Below are positions 27,316-36,125 of a stretch of 64,000 nucleotides of DNA, one piece after another. How positions within the stretch are numbered: position 1 is the first letter of the stretch; each line of letters begins with the position of its first letter. A model generated the notes under the pieces. That model worked only from the letters and a program-made list of their open reading frames with translations, made no database searches and was not told the origin of the DNA. Source of the DNA: UBA8828 sp964510855 (lineage in GTDB: Bacteria; Verrucomicrobiota; Verrucomicrobiia; Opitutales; UBA953); contig CAZEDB010000007.1 in NCBI GenBank assembly GCA_964510855.1, positions 1-64,000 of the forward strand, given 5' to 3'. The position numbers were made by a program, and so were the translations under genes.

Positions 27316-28458
27316 TTAGTCCTCCATCTTAATATCTTTATTGCGCGAGCGAGGTCCGCCAGCGCGGAGCCAGGCGTTCACAAAAGCATCAAGATCGCCG
27401 TCCATCACGGCCTGAATGTTGCCGGTTTGGACTCCCGTTCGTAAGTCTTTCACCATCTGGTAGGGCTGGAAAACATAGGAGCGAATCTGATTACCCCACC
27501 CGATATCGCCTTTTTCACCGTAGAAACGTTCCATCTCGGCCCGTTTATCATCGAGGGTTTTCTCGTAAACGCGGGCGCGGAGAATCTTCATGGCGAGCTC
27601 GCGATTCTTGTGTTGGGAGCGCTCGCGTTGGCAGGCGACGACAATGCCGGTAGGTAAGTGGGTGAGTCGTACGGCCGATTCAGTTTTGTTTACGTGCTGG
27701 CCGCCCTTGCCTGAGGAACGGTAGACGTCGACCCTGAGATCCGCCTCATTAATCTCAACATTTACGTCATCATCAATTTCAGCCACCACATCGATAGAAG
27801 CAAATGAGGTATGGCGGCGATCGTTGGCGTCGAAGGGAGAAATGCGAACCAAGCGATGGACGCCGCGTTCGGCTTTAGCATAGCCGTAGGCATTGGGACC
27901 TTCGATGCGGATGGTTGCGGAGGAAATGCCCGCGCCTTCGCCTTCGGAGACTTCTTCAATCTCAACTTTGTATCCACGGCGTTCAGCCCAGCGGATATAC
28001 ATGCGGAAGAGCATATCTGCCCAGTCGTTTGACTCTGTCCCACCCGCACCTGCTTTGACGGTCAGCAGGGCGTTCGATTTATCATGAGGCCCAGAAAGGA
28101 AGGAGGCGATTTCGAGGTCGGCTACTTCGCTGACGAGCGCCGTACCGAGTTCGCCCAACTCGAGGACTTCCGCCTCAGCGCCTTCGGGGGTCTCGGCTAC
28201 CAGCTCAAGTAGAGTCTTGGCGTCGTCGAGTTTCCGGCGATAGACGAGCTGGGGGTTAATAATGTTTTTGTGGAGGTTACATTCCTGAATGACTTTTTGC
28301 GCCGCCTGTTGGCTATCCCAAAAACCGGGTTCGCCCATTTTTGTCTCAAGTTCGGCGATACGGGCCTGCTTGGCCGGGACATCTAGGAACTTCCAGAGAT
28401 GGTTAGCACGGCGTTCCGCTTCCTCGAGGGCTGCGCGTGTTTCTGGGGGGATGTACAT
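27316..28458 (-). CDS. prfB: Peptide chain release factor 2
   Basis: RF2 recognises UAA and UGA stop codons and triggers peptide release. The stop-codon recognition tripeptide SPF is in RISPFDAND and the catalytic GGQ is in SSGKGGQHVNKT. The 380-residue reading frame runs without interruption through the site (WKFLDVPAK, about residue 25) where many bacteria carry a UGA and a +1 programmed frameshift. Here the DNA reads CTA GAT with no internal stop, so that autoregulation is absent. It converges on glgP. Confidence 0.95.
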   Translation of the reverse strand: MYIPPETRAALEEAERRANHLWKFLDVPAKQARIAELETKMGEPGFWDSQQAAQKVIQECNLHKNIINPQLVYRRKLDDAKTLLELVAETPEGAEAEVLELGELGTALVSEVADLEIASFLSGPHDKSNALLTVKAGAGGTESNDWADMLFRMYIRWAERRGYKVEIEEVSEGEGAGISSATIRIEGPNAYGYAKAERGVHRLVRISPFDANDRRHTSFASIDVVAEIDDDVNVEINEADLRVDVYRSSGKGGQHVNKTESAVRLTHLPTGIVVACQRERSQHKNRELAMKILRARVYEKTLDDKRAEMERFYGEKGDIGWGNQIRSYVFQPYQMVKDLRTGVQTGNIQAVMDGDLDAFVNAWLRAGGPRSRNKDIKMED

Positions 28459-28700
28459 GGAGGAAGGGTTGCAGAAGCGTGCGGGCTAGGCTGGCGTGAC
28501 AGGGTTGCGGTCGTAGCGGACCTAGGAAAGCCTCAGACCTTGAAGCGGAACCTCGGTGTGAGGCAAGGGCGATAGCAAAAGCGGAGGGTTTCAAGGGGTT
28601 GCTATCCGAGTCCTTAGCCTCTTCTTAGGTAAGTAGGGCAAGTTGCCTTGTGCCCAAGCTTCACGCTGGGTTACCTTACACGACCCTTTCCTCTTCTATT

Positions 28701-31289
28701 ATGTCACTCCTTGAAGGCCTTACCCTAGAGCAACTCGCAGGCCCTTTGCCCCTCCGCACCTTACTCCCTAATGGCATTGAATTATTAGTTGAGGAGCGGG
28801 TCGGCAGCGGCTTGATGTCAGCCCAGGTATGGGTTCGTACCGGGAGTCTCCATGAGGGAGAGGACTTAGGGGCGGGTTTATCTCACTACCTTGAGCATAT
28901 GCTCTTTAAAGGCACGGCACGGATGACGAGCCGACAGCTCACCGACCGTACGGCGCAACTCGGCTGTACCAGTAACGCGTATACTACCTTTGATCGCACC
29001 GTCTATCACCTCGATGGACCGGAAGAAGCCCTCGAAGGTGCCTTGGAAATTCTGTCGGACATGACCCTAGAGCCTCGTCTCGATTATGCTGACGCGGCCT
29101 TAGATAAGTCGGTCATCATGCGGGAAATTGATATGTGCGCTGATGACCACGACGGCGTCCTCGCTGAGGCGGCCTTAGCCGAGGCTTTCCGTACTCACCC
29201 CATGCGCTACCCGGTGATTGGACATCGGGCGCGTTTTGCGGCGGTTACCCCCGAGCGTTTACGTGCCTATCATGCACAGCGGTATGTGACCGAGAATATC
29301 GTGGTCGCGGTGGCAGGCTCAGTCCCTGCTGCCCGCGTCCAGGAGCTCGTGACCCGATGGTTTGGTCGATTCCCGCGTTGCTCGCCTCGACTCGCAACCT
29401 ACCTGCCCGAGCCGCCGCCCGCCGCACCTCGTGAAGTTCGTTTAACCCGCGACGTTTCGACCGCCCGCGGTGTTTTACTTTGGCGCACCCCGGGCATTCT
29501 CTCGCCGGAGTCTTTAGCGCTTGATCTTGCCACTGCCTTACTTGGCTCAGGTCGTGACTCCCGCTTGTGGAAAGCGCTGCGCGAGCGCCAGCAGTTGGTC
29601 CACGCCATTTCAGCTAGTACTTGGGGGGTCGAGGATATGGGTCTGATTTGGGTAGGGTGGAGTGGTGAAGCGGGAACCGATCCACGTGAAGTTGAAGCTG
29701 CGGTAGAGAAGGTGATCGAGGAATTTCTCGCTCAGCCGATTGATGCCAAAGAATTTTCTAAAGTACGCCGCCAGGCTGCCGTAGGTATGGTCAATGCCCG
29801 TAAGACGATCCATGGCTTAGCCTCGCGACTAGGGTATCATGCCGCCATTGCCCGCGATGAGCGACAAGCCTTAGCCAATGCCCGCGAGCTTGCGGCTTTA
29901 ACTCCCGAAGGCGTTTTGGCTGCAGCCCGAGCCTACCTTAAACCTAACCTACGTACCGTCGCCTCTATGCGGGCACAACCGCTGGCACCAAAGAGTGAAG
30001 ATGCACGCGAGACTGCGCCCCAACTAGCTGCTTTTGAAGTTCGTACCTTACCTAACGGTGTTCGGGTGGTTCTGCAGCCTGATGCCTCACTTCCTAAAGT
30101 TGCCCTCGGTATGATTTTAAATGGGGGCCGTGCCTATGAAACCGCTGGTAGAGAAGGGGAGAGCTCGCTCCTAGCAACCTTGCTAGCTCGCGATACTTCC
30201 CGTCGTACTGCGGCGGAAGTAGCGGCGGAGACAGGGCGGCTCGGACTCACCTTCCGGCCGCATGCTTCACAGTTTTCGCTCGGGCTTCTTGCCGAAGGTT
30301 TGAGTGCCGACTTTAAGGCCCTGGCTGAACTCGTGGCTGATGGGGTACTCTCGCCCACCTTTGTTCCTACGACCGTGGCGAAGGAGCGGGCCGCTCAGGC
30401 TGCCGCCTGCCGTGAAGCTCTCGATGAAGTCGTTGAACTTGCCCGCCAGCGCTTGCTTAGCGCCTTTTATGGTTCGCACCCGCTCGCTACGCCGAGTGAG
30501 GGCACGGCCGAACGCATCGAAGCCTTGCAACCTGAACATCTCAAGCAGTTGCACCATCGTCTTTGTTGTCCAGCCAACCTCGTGGTGGGTATTGCCGGAG
30601 ATTATGATCTCGCGCAGGTTGAGGCGTTTATCTCCCAGCGCTTGGCGAAACTTGAGACGACCCATTTTACATCTCAGACGTTGTTGCCCCACCAAGCGCA
30701 GACCGCCGTGGTGCACCGTGAAACGGTCGAACGCGAACAAGCGGTGATTTTACTCGGTTTCCCTCACTGTGGTTTTGCGGACCCGCAAGTTACGGCGGCT
30801 AACCTTACTGAGGAGTTGCTCAGTGGGATGTCGAGTGGTCTCTTCCGTAGGGTCCGCGAAGAAAAAGGCCTGGCTTATTTTGTCGGTGCCTCGCGCTTAG
30901 AGTTACCCGACCAAGGAATGTTCTATCTTTACAGTGGTACGCATACCGCGGCGGTTGCGACCGTAGAGGCTGAAATGCGGAGCGAACTTGCACGCCTTGC
31001 GGCTGGTCAACTTGAGCCCGGCGAACTCGAAGCCGCTAAGCTGCGTTTACGCGTAGCCCGTCGTGAAGCGCGGCAAACCCCGATGGGTCGTCTTCCGGGG
31101 GCTTTGTTGCGTGAACTTACTGGACTGGGAGCTAATTATGAAGCCACCTGGGAGGCGCGCTTAACCGCGGCGACTGCGGACGATATTGCGGCCTACGTGC
31201 GCAACTACCTGCGCAGCCAAGTTGAAGCCTTGGTAGTCCTCTTACCTAAGACCGAATCAGTCGAGCACGCGCCGAGCAAGGATCGCTGA
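28701..31289 (+). CDS. Two-module M16 (insulinase-type) zinc peptidase
   Basis: The 862-residue protein consists of two M16 modules in tandem. The first carries the inverted zinc motif HxxEH as H62-Y-L-E65-H66, with a downstream acidic segment (AALAEAFRTHPMRYPVIGHR) supplying the third ligand. The second module (from about residue 450, LPNGVRVVLQPD) lacks HxxEH and is probably structural, closing the chamber as in processing-peptidase pairs. No signal peptide is evident. The ATG at 28701 is chosen because the family homology starts just after it; a GTG at 28650 would add 17 residues. The preceding 240 bases contain no gene. The 3' end overlaps the MFS gene by 33 bases. Confidence 0.9.
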   Translation: MSLLEGLTLEQLAGPLPLRTLLPNGIELLVEERVGSGLMSAQVWVRTGSLHEGEDLGAGLSHYLEHMLFKGTARMTSRQLTDRTAQLGCTSNAYTTFDRTVYHLDGPEEALEGALEILSDMTLEPRLDYADAALDKSVIMREIDMCADDHDGVLAEAALAEAFRTHPMRYPVIGHRARFAAVTPERLRAYHAQRYVTENIVVAVAGSVPAARVQELVTRWFGRFPRCSPRLATYLPEPPPAAPREVRLTRDVSTARGVLLWRTPGILSPESLALDLATALLGSGRDSRLWKALRERQQLVHAISASTWGVEDMGLIWVGWSGEAGTDPREVEAAVEKVIEEFLAQPIDAKEFSKVRRQAAVGMVNARKTIHGLASRLGYHAAIARDERQALANARELAALTPEGVLAAARAYLKPNLRTVASMRAQPLAPKSEDARETAPQLAAFEVRTLPNGVRVVLQPDASLPKVALGMILNGGRAYETAGREGESSLLATLLARDTSRRTAAEVAAETGRLGLTFRPHASQFSLGLLAEGLSADFKALAELVADGVLSPTFVPTTVAKERAAQAAACREALDEVVELARQRLLSAFYGSHPLATPSEGTAERIEALQPEHLKQLHHRLCCPANLVVGIAGDYDLAQVEAFISQRLAKLETTHFTSQTLLPHQAQTAVVHRETVEREQAVILLGFPHCGFADPQVTAANLTEELLSGMSSGLFRRVREEKGLAYFVGASRLELPDQGMFYLYSGTHTAAVATVEAEMRSELARLAAGQLEPGELEAAKLRLRVARREARQTPMGRLPGALLRELTGLGANYEATWEARLTAATADDIAAYVRNYLRSQVEALVVLLPKTESVEHAPSKDR

Positions 31290-32498
31290 AATCACACCGG
31301 GAATTGCTAAGATAAGAATTAAAACAAAGTAGCCGTCGTAACCTAAAGCTTGGGCGGCAGATCCTGCCCACAGGCCAGGCAAGTAAGCACCGATTAAGGC
31401 CACGGTAGACAAGGTGGCATAGCGTACCGCCGCATGCGGACCTGCTGCTACCTTCATCATCGCCAGCAGTAGGGCACAAACCCCGGCACCGTAAGCGATA
31501 TGCTCGATCGCAAAAGCGAGGGCGATGATTGAGAGGGAGGGATTGGGATGGGTTGCGAGCCAAGCGATGCCGAAGAGCGGCAGGTGCATGGCGATTCCTA
31601 GGGGAACTAAGCTTTGCCGTACTCCGAGGCGGGTCACGATGGCAGAGCCGACGAGTCCCCCTAAGGCGAGTCCGCCCACGCCCGTAGTTAAGCGTAGGGT
31701 TGCGTAGGTTTCATTATCTAGGCCCAAGCCTCCCTCCTGAATCGGGGCGACGGAGAAGAGCGGCAGAACGCGCGCGAGGTGGACCTCACTCGTGCGGTAT
31801 AACAGAATTAAACCCAGCAAGGCTGGCCAACGTCGGTCGGTAGCCAGCGTGCGTAAGGTAAGTGCTAAGGGCTGCGAGGGTGCGAGTGCGGTTGCAGGTT
31901 CGCGGCGTAAACCCCAGAGGGTGAGGGCCCAAGCGAGAATCGCGAGTAGGCCTGCAGCCATCAGGGCATGGCTCCAGGCTTCGGCCGCAGGTGAGCCATC
32001 GGCTTTGAGTTTTCCGGCTAGCCAAATCAAGCATGGTCCCGCCAAGACCGAACCCATTTTAGAGGCAAAGTTTAAGAGGCCTGCGAGCCGACTGCGCTCA
32101 CGTTCTTCCAACGCCGCAACGTAGTAACCATCGAGTGCAACGTCATGACCTGCGGAAAGCAGTGAGAGGGTGGCCAACAAACCCAGTAACAGCCAAGGTC
32201 CAGCTTCGGCGTCCAAGGCAGCATAAGCTAAGGCAAAGAGCAGACAGGCAATCAGGGCTTGGGAGATCGAGATTACCCGCTGGGGTGCGCCCAGGCGGAC
32301 TACGGCGGGTGCCCAGAGTAATTTGAAACCAACGAGAAGCCCGAGTATACCCGCAACTTGGGTGATGCGGGCATCAGCTAGCCCAGCGTTTTTAAGCGCC
32401 ACGGGAAGTGCTTCATCACGAATCGCCCCTGGGAGGGCTTGAAAGAGAAAACCCGCCCCAACCCAGAGCCAAGGTCGCCTGATAGCCGACTCAGGCAT
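31257..32498 (-). CDS. MFS transporter, AmpG-like
   Basis: A 413-residue membrane protein with about 12 hydrophobic segments and the MFS layout. The segment SAGHDVALDGYYVAALEERERS in the first half resembles the AmpG/PAT group, which imports muropeptides or acetyl-CoA-type solutes. The substrate is not determined by the sequence. The ATG at 32498 is chosen over 32531 because it overlaps the upstream stop by 8 bases (ATGCCTGA), a coupled arrangement; the longer start would overlap that gene by 41 bases. It converges on the M16 peptidase gene. Confidence 0.75.
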   Translation of the reverse strand: MPESAIRRPWLWVGAGFLFQALPGAIRDEALPVALKNAGLADARITQVAGILGLLVGFKLLWAPAVVRLGAPQRVISISQALIACLLFALAYAALDAEAGPWLLLGLLATLSLLSAGHDVALDGYYVAALEERERSRLAGLLNFASKMGSVLAGPCLIWLAGKLKADGSPAAEAWSHALMAAGLLAILAWALTLWGLRREPATALAPSQPLALTLRTLATDRRWPALLGLILLYRTSEVHLARVLPLFSVAPIQEGGLGLDNETYATLRLTTGVGGLALGGLVGSAIVTRLGVRQSLVPLGIAMHLPLFGIAWLATHPNPSLSIIALAFAIEHIAYGAGVCALLLAMMKVAAGPHAAVRYATLSTVALIGAYLPGLWAGSAAQALGYDGYFVLILILAIPGVISAILARRVLD

Positions 32499-33240
32499 TC
32501 GTCTCGCCGAGTTCGTTAGTGCCGTAATCATTCACGGCGCGGAAGAGATTATCGAGGAATTTGGCGATGGTGATATTGAGACCAATTAACTCCTCATCAG
32601 AAAGGTCGAGGTTTTCTCCGGGCTTAAAGGTACGACTGATGTCCGCTAACTTATGGACTTTATTCCCTTCGCTTTCGGTTTCCCGCATCATTTTGAAATC
32701 GAGCACGAGCGTACCATCGGGTGAAATATCATCGTTGGTGACCTGGCCGCCATTGGCGAGCACGCGCAAGGCCGCCGCGAGACTAAAGAGGGCATCTTCG
32801 AGCTCATTGATAATGCCGTAGTCTTTTTCCAAGGTTTCAAATTTATCCTGTAACTTTGAGCGCACAAAGGCCTGTTGGCGTTGACCGACCCGGGCATCGC
32901 CTTCGGCATCAGCCTCCATCTTCTTGCCCTTCTCTTTAATGAAGGCGCAGAGGAGGTGGCATTGATCAAGCCCGGCATTCGCCAGTTGAAGTAAATCGTT
33001 GATGGTGGTGCGTACCAGCAGGCCGCGAGCGTAGGTCCGCATTTGCGCGTGGCTGAGGTGGGCAGGTGCTGCGGGCATGACTTTGGCCAGCGCGGAGTAG
33101 AGGTCGTAAGTGGTTGCGTCCTCGTTGCGAATGTTGGCGAGGCTAAACGCTAAGAGGTCGTATTGGCGTTGAAGATGAATCAGCAGGTTGCGGCTGATGG
33201 ATTGCAAACTGATGGTAGGCTCGGCGGGAGGTTGGGTCAT
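32491..33240 (-). CDS. Conserved-looking protein of unknown function
   Basis: I do not recognise this 249-residue protein. It is soluble, acidic and predicted mostly helical, with no signal peptide. Notable segments are NLLIHLQRQYDLLAFSLANI near the N-terminus and ELEDALFSLAAALRVLANGG in the middle. No cysteine pair, nucleotide-binding loop or known catalytic motif is visible. It is coupled by an 8-base overlap to the MFS gene downstream and lies 86 bases after the SPOUT gene, so it may share the Mla operon transcript. Confidence 0.7.
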   Translation of the reverse strand: MTQPPAEPTISLQSISRNLLIHLQRQYDLLAFSLANIRNEDATTYDLYSALAKVMPAAPAHLSHAQMRTYARGLLVRTTINDLLQLANAGLDQCHLLCAFIKEKGKKMEADAEGDARVGQRQQAFVRSKLQDKFETLEKDYGIINELEDALFSLAAALRVLANGGQVTNDDISPDGTLVLDFKMMRETESEGNKVHKLADISRTFKPGENLDLSDEELIGLNITIAKFLDNLFRAVNDYGTNELGETNA

Positions 33241-33326
33241 GGGCGAGAGAAGTAAGGCGAGGCTAAGCCTTAGGGTTTAATCAAAGGGCGGAGCTTAACG
33301 GGATAAAGAATAAAGGCAGCAAAGGC

Positions 33327-34163
33327 CTAACTTGCATCGGTTGCAGCGTCCTTATCGTTGTCGGCTTGCTTGGCTTTCTTGCGGGCGAAAAATCCGGTAC
33401 CTGGCTTGCGCGGGCGGCCCGCTGAGGCATTCCAATGGAGGATAATAGCGGCGGCATCGCCTGCAGAAAGGGGGTAATCGCCGCTGACCGCAGGCAGGCG
33501 GAAGAGGTGTTCCACCTTGGGTTGCAGGGCAGGGCTGACGCCCTGGGCAGCGATTAGGAGTACGTTGGCCCGTCCTGGGGCGCGTACGGGCGGAGATTCC
33601 ACCAGGGAACGACCGAGGGTACGTGAGAAGCCTAAGACCACGCTGGTGGGTTCAATCAGTTTGAGCAGTCCACCGAGGGCAGGGGCACGAATCATCCGGA
33701 CGGCTTCAAGAGCCCCGCGGGCACCGTCCCAAGTATCCGATTCAAAAGCTAAGCGTTCGCTATCACCCGAAAGTAAAATTCGTTTCGCACCAAACGCCGC
33801 CATCGCTCGGATGACCGAAGCTAATTCGCGAGGATCGGTAAAACCATCGGCGATGACGGTGATTTCACCCGCATCACGCCACTCCGCAAAGTCAGAAAGT
33901 TTGGCTAAGCCTAGAGTGGGTCGAGCGGTTACGGCTGCTACGGGAGCGTCGCTACCCGCAAGCTCGCGCACATCTTTTGCACCATCGACGGTGGCGGGTA
34001 GGCCTTGGCCTCCCATCCAAACCGCAATTTCTTGGAGTTCTTTGGCGGCATCGCGCGTGGCACGAAGTTCACGTAAGGCCCGAGGGTGGGACTTAAAACA
34101 GGCGATGACAGACTCCACGGTGCGGAGAATGACCCGGTTGGGATTGGATTGGTCGAGGCTCAC
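33327..34163 (-). CDS. Divergent SPOUT (TrmH/SpoU-like) methyltransferase homologue
   Basis: The N-terminus (HPRALREL, then GAKDVRELAG and PVAAVTARP) resembles the substrate-binding subdomain of SpoU enzymes. The C-terminal part keeps the motif 1 pattern (SVIRAMAAFGAKRILL) and the motif 3 position (LPAVSGDYPLSAGDAAAIILHW). The usual motif 3 Ser-Leu-Asn is replaced by Tyr-Pro-Leu, and the motif 2 G-N-E signature is replaced by AAQGVS. It may therefore bind RNA without methylating it, or use changed residues. A basic Lys/Arg tail follows. It overlaps the DUF5069 gene by 4 bases. Confidence 0.6.
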   Translation of the reverse strand: MSLDQSNPNRVILRTVESVIACFKSHPRALRELRATRDAAKELQEIAVWMGGQGLPATVDGAKDVRELAGSDAPVAAVTARPTLGLAKLSDFAEWRDAGEITVIADGFTDPRELASVIRAMAAFGAKRILLSGDSERLAFESDTWDGARGALEAVRMIRAPALGGLLKLIEPTSVVLGFSRTLGRSLVESPPVRAPGRANVLLIAAQGVSPALQPKVEHLFRLPAVSGDYPLSAGDAAAIILHWNASAGRPRKPGTGFFARKKAKQADNDKDAATDAS

Positions 34164-34633
34164 AGGAGGCGACCTTCATCGAAATCAATCATATCTGCGA
34201 ATGAAATCAGATCGATTCGATGTTCTGCCCCCATCTTTCGCTTCGCTTCCAGTAGGGCCTCACGTCCCATCTCACTCATCCCCTTTTGTACCAACTCTCG
34301 ATTCCAGACGTGAACCCGACAATCCTTAGGAAATAGTGCTAAGAGCCGTTGATCGAGGTCCGCAGGGCTGGTGGCGAGTTGGACACATTCGATGACTTGT
34401 TCGGGGTCGACTCCTAGGTGCAGACATAGAAAGCGATCAAACCCCTTACCGAAGTTACGCTGGTACGACTTAGGGAGTTCACCCGCTAAGTGTTTGCGGA
34501 TCTTTGCTAGGAAGCGCGGTAGGTGAAGTAGCCCCGTTGCTGCATGGGGAATATAGGACGAGGGTAGATCATAACAAATCTCCCCGGTTGCGGTGCTAAA
34601 GCCCTGCGGCTTGGGATCGGGTGCTGGGTTCAT
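34160..34633 (-). CDS. DUF5069-type small protein
   Basis: The 157-residue soluble protein resembles DUF5069, with the characteristic LHLPRFLAKIRKHLAGELP and FDRFLCLHLGVD segments. The function of that family is unknown. It is linked by 4-base overlaps to the lipoprotein gene upstream and the SPOUT gene downstream, which places it in the Mla-type operon without proving a related role. The family assignment is from memory of the pattern only. Confidence 0.6.
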   Translation of the reverse strand: MNPAPDPKPQGFSTATGEICYDLPSSYIPHAATGLLHLPRFLAKIRKHLAGELPKSYQRNFGKGFDRFLCLHLGVDPEQVIECVQLATSPADLDQRLLALFPKDCRVHVWNRELVQKGMSEMGREALLEAKRKMGAEHRIDLISFADMIDFDEGRLL

Positions 34634-35178
34634 GGGCCGACTCCAGTTTGTCGCGCCGTAATCTCAGCGCGGATTCGATTGGCCATTAATCGGGGCACGC
34701 GCTGCCGATAGCTCGTAAGGGCTGCACTCAAGGTGGGTTGGCCTTCGGCCACAGGAACGGCGGGCGCTTTTAAGACCCCGCTATTCATGCTTAAAGGGAT
34801 ACCTGGGTTATCGGCCGCGGTTTCAAGTACGACTTCGGCCAAGAAAAGTAATTCAACCTTACCGTCGAGGGTAACGTCGAGACGCTCAACCGTAAGCACA
34901 GCTTCGCGAATCGGTAAGTCATGTAAGTGCGACGCAACTTGGCGGGCAAGCGCCTCACCTAAGGGAGTGGACCAGCGATCAAGGTCGTGAATCGTTCGAG
35001 CTTCATCCTCGGTGGTTATGACGGTGGGTCGTCGTAGACTCGAAGGCAGGACAACCTTGATGCGCGCCGAAGAAGTCTGAGCGACTGCGGGGAATTCCCA
35101 TAGGCGCGAGGTCGCACTGGTGCCTGGGGAAAGGCAACCCGTGAAGATAAGGACGAGGCCGCTAAGTAAGACTCTCAT
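34630..35178 (-). CDS. PqiC/ABC auxiliary lipoprotein
   Basis: The 182-residue protein has a lipoprotein signal peptide (LLSGLVLIFTGC, lipobox FTGC), so it is probably anchored in a membrane from the periplasmic side. The rest resembles the ABC-transport auxiliary lipoprotein family found with MCE proteins in the Pqi and Mla systems. Position right after mlaD, with a 4-base overlap, supports that. It is expected to form the outer-membrane end of a phospholipid transport path. Confidence 0.65.
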   Translation of the reverse strand: MRVLLSGLVLIFTGCLSPGTSATSRLWEFPAVAQTSSARIKVVLPSSLRRPTVITTEDEARTIHDLDRWSTPLGEALARQVASHLHDLPIREAVLTVERLDVTLDGKVELLFLAEVVLETAADNPGIPLSMNSGVLKAPAVPVAEGQPTLSAALTSYRQRVPRLMANRIRAEITARQTGVGP

Positions 35179-36125
35179 TTCGGGTTAGTTTCGCGCGTGG
35201 GCTCCTTGGCCTCACGTTTACCGCGCAGGAGGGCTTCAGGGTTGCGATCCAAATAGTCAGCTAAGGCGCGCAAAGCTTGGGCTGCGTCACCCAGGTCTTG
35301 AAGGCTTTGGTCAAGTTGCGTGCGCGTGGTGCCGCCTTGGCGGGCTAGGTCACCGAGTTGGTCCGCGGCACGTCCAAGTTTAGCTAACGAATCACGCACT
35401 TCCTTGGTGGTGGCTTTAAAGTCTTCACCTAGAGGAGTGACTTGATTGTCCAGGGTAGTCGCTACGCGTTGAAACGCAGCCAAGGCCGACGAAAGATCTT
35501 TTGAGGCCTGAGTAACTTCAGGGTTATCGGTGAGGCGCGTGAGGGTGTCGGTTAACTTGACGAGCCGCTGCGCCAGGTCTGCAAAGTCGACCTTACTCAC
35601 ATTTTCTAAGGTACGTCCGACAGCTTGAGTTAAGGCGACGTGATCAGAAAGTTCAGTGGGAATAATGGGGAGGCCGCTTGAGGTGCGCGCCGGGGGTTCT
35701 GTCCGCGCGGTGGTGTAGTCGAGGTCAACGTAAAGAACTCCGGTAACAAAGGACTGTAAGCGTAGTTTAGCGGTTAAACCATTTTGAATCGCTTGCTCAA
35801 ACCCCTCTTGACTACCGAGCATTTCCCCTGCGCCCAGTCGTGAGGCAAGGCCGGGATCAATTTCAAGTACTACCGGTACGCCGCTGCGAGCGGATGTGCC
35901 GTCGGCTTGTACGAGAATAGAAATGACTTTTCCGACCGTTACCCCGCGCAGACGTACCGCCGCACCCGTATCCAGACCACTTACATCTTGGTCAAAGCGC
36001 GCTAAACTGCGTGGGCGATCGCCTTGAAACCAGCCGCCGCCGAGAGCGACGAGAAAGGCCAAGGCTAGGGCAATGCCGCCTACGACAAATAGACCAACGA
36101 GGGTACGGTTAGCTTGCTGGGTCAT
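35175..36125 (-). CDS. mlaD: MlaD-family MCE protein
   Basis: MCE proteins form hexameric rings that bind phospholipid in the periplasm. The 316-residue protein has one N-terminal membrane helix (LVGLFVVGGIALALAFLVAL) and an MCE core beginning at LARFDQDVSGLDTGAAV with RLRGVTVGKV. A helical C-terminal region of about 150 residues follows, longer than in E. coli MlaD. It overlaps mlaF and the PqiC-like gene by 4 bases each. Symbol assigned by family, not function. Confidence 0.85.
   Translation of the reverse strand: MTQQANRTLVGLFVVGGIALALAFLVALGGGWFQGDRPRSLARFDQDVSGLDTGAAVRLRGVTVGKVISILVQADGTSARSGVPVVLEIDPGLASRLGAGEMLGSQEGFEQAIQNGLTAKLRLQSFVTGVLYVDLDYTTARTEPPARTSSGLPIIPTELSDHVALTQAVGRTLENVSKVDFADLAQRLVKLTDTLTRLTDNPEVTQASKDLSSALAAFQRVATTLDNQVTPLGEDFKATTKEVRDSLAKLGRAADQLGDLARQGGTTRTQLDQSLQDLGDAAQALRALADYLDRNPEALLRGKREAKEPTRETNPK

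Noticed and set aside
28459..28700. The 240 bases between prfB and the M16 gene as a small RNA
   Set aside because: Short inverted repeats are visible but no conserved RNA family pattern. A leader or promoter region is the simpler reading.
30267..30747. Opposing frames of about 150 codons in the M16 gene
   Set aside because: Both overlap the second M16 module, which is clearly coding in its own frame.
33517..34329. 270-codon plus-strand frame antisense to the SPOUT gene
   Set aside because: The translation is low-complexity (Arg/Ser/Pro) and no family is visible. The minus-strand frame has the family pattern and coupled neighbours.
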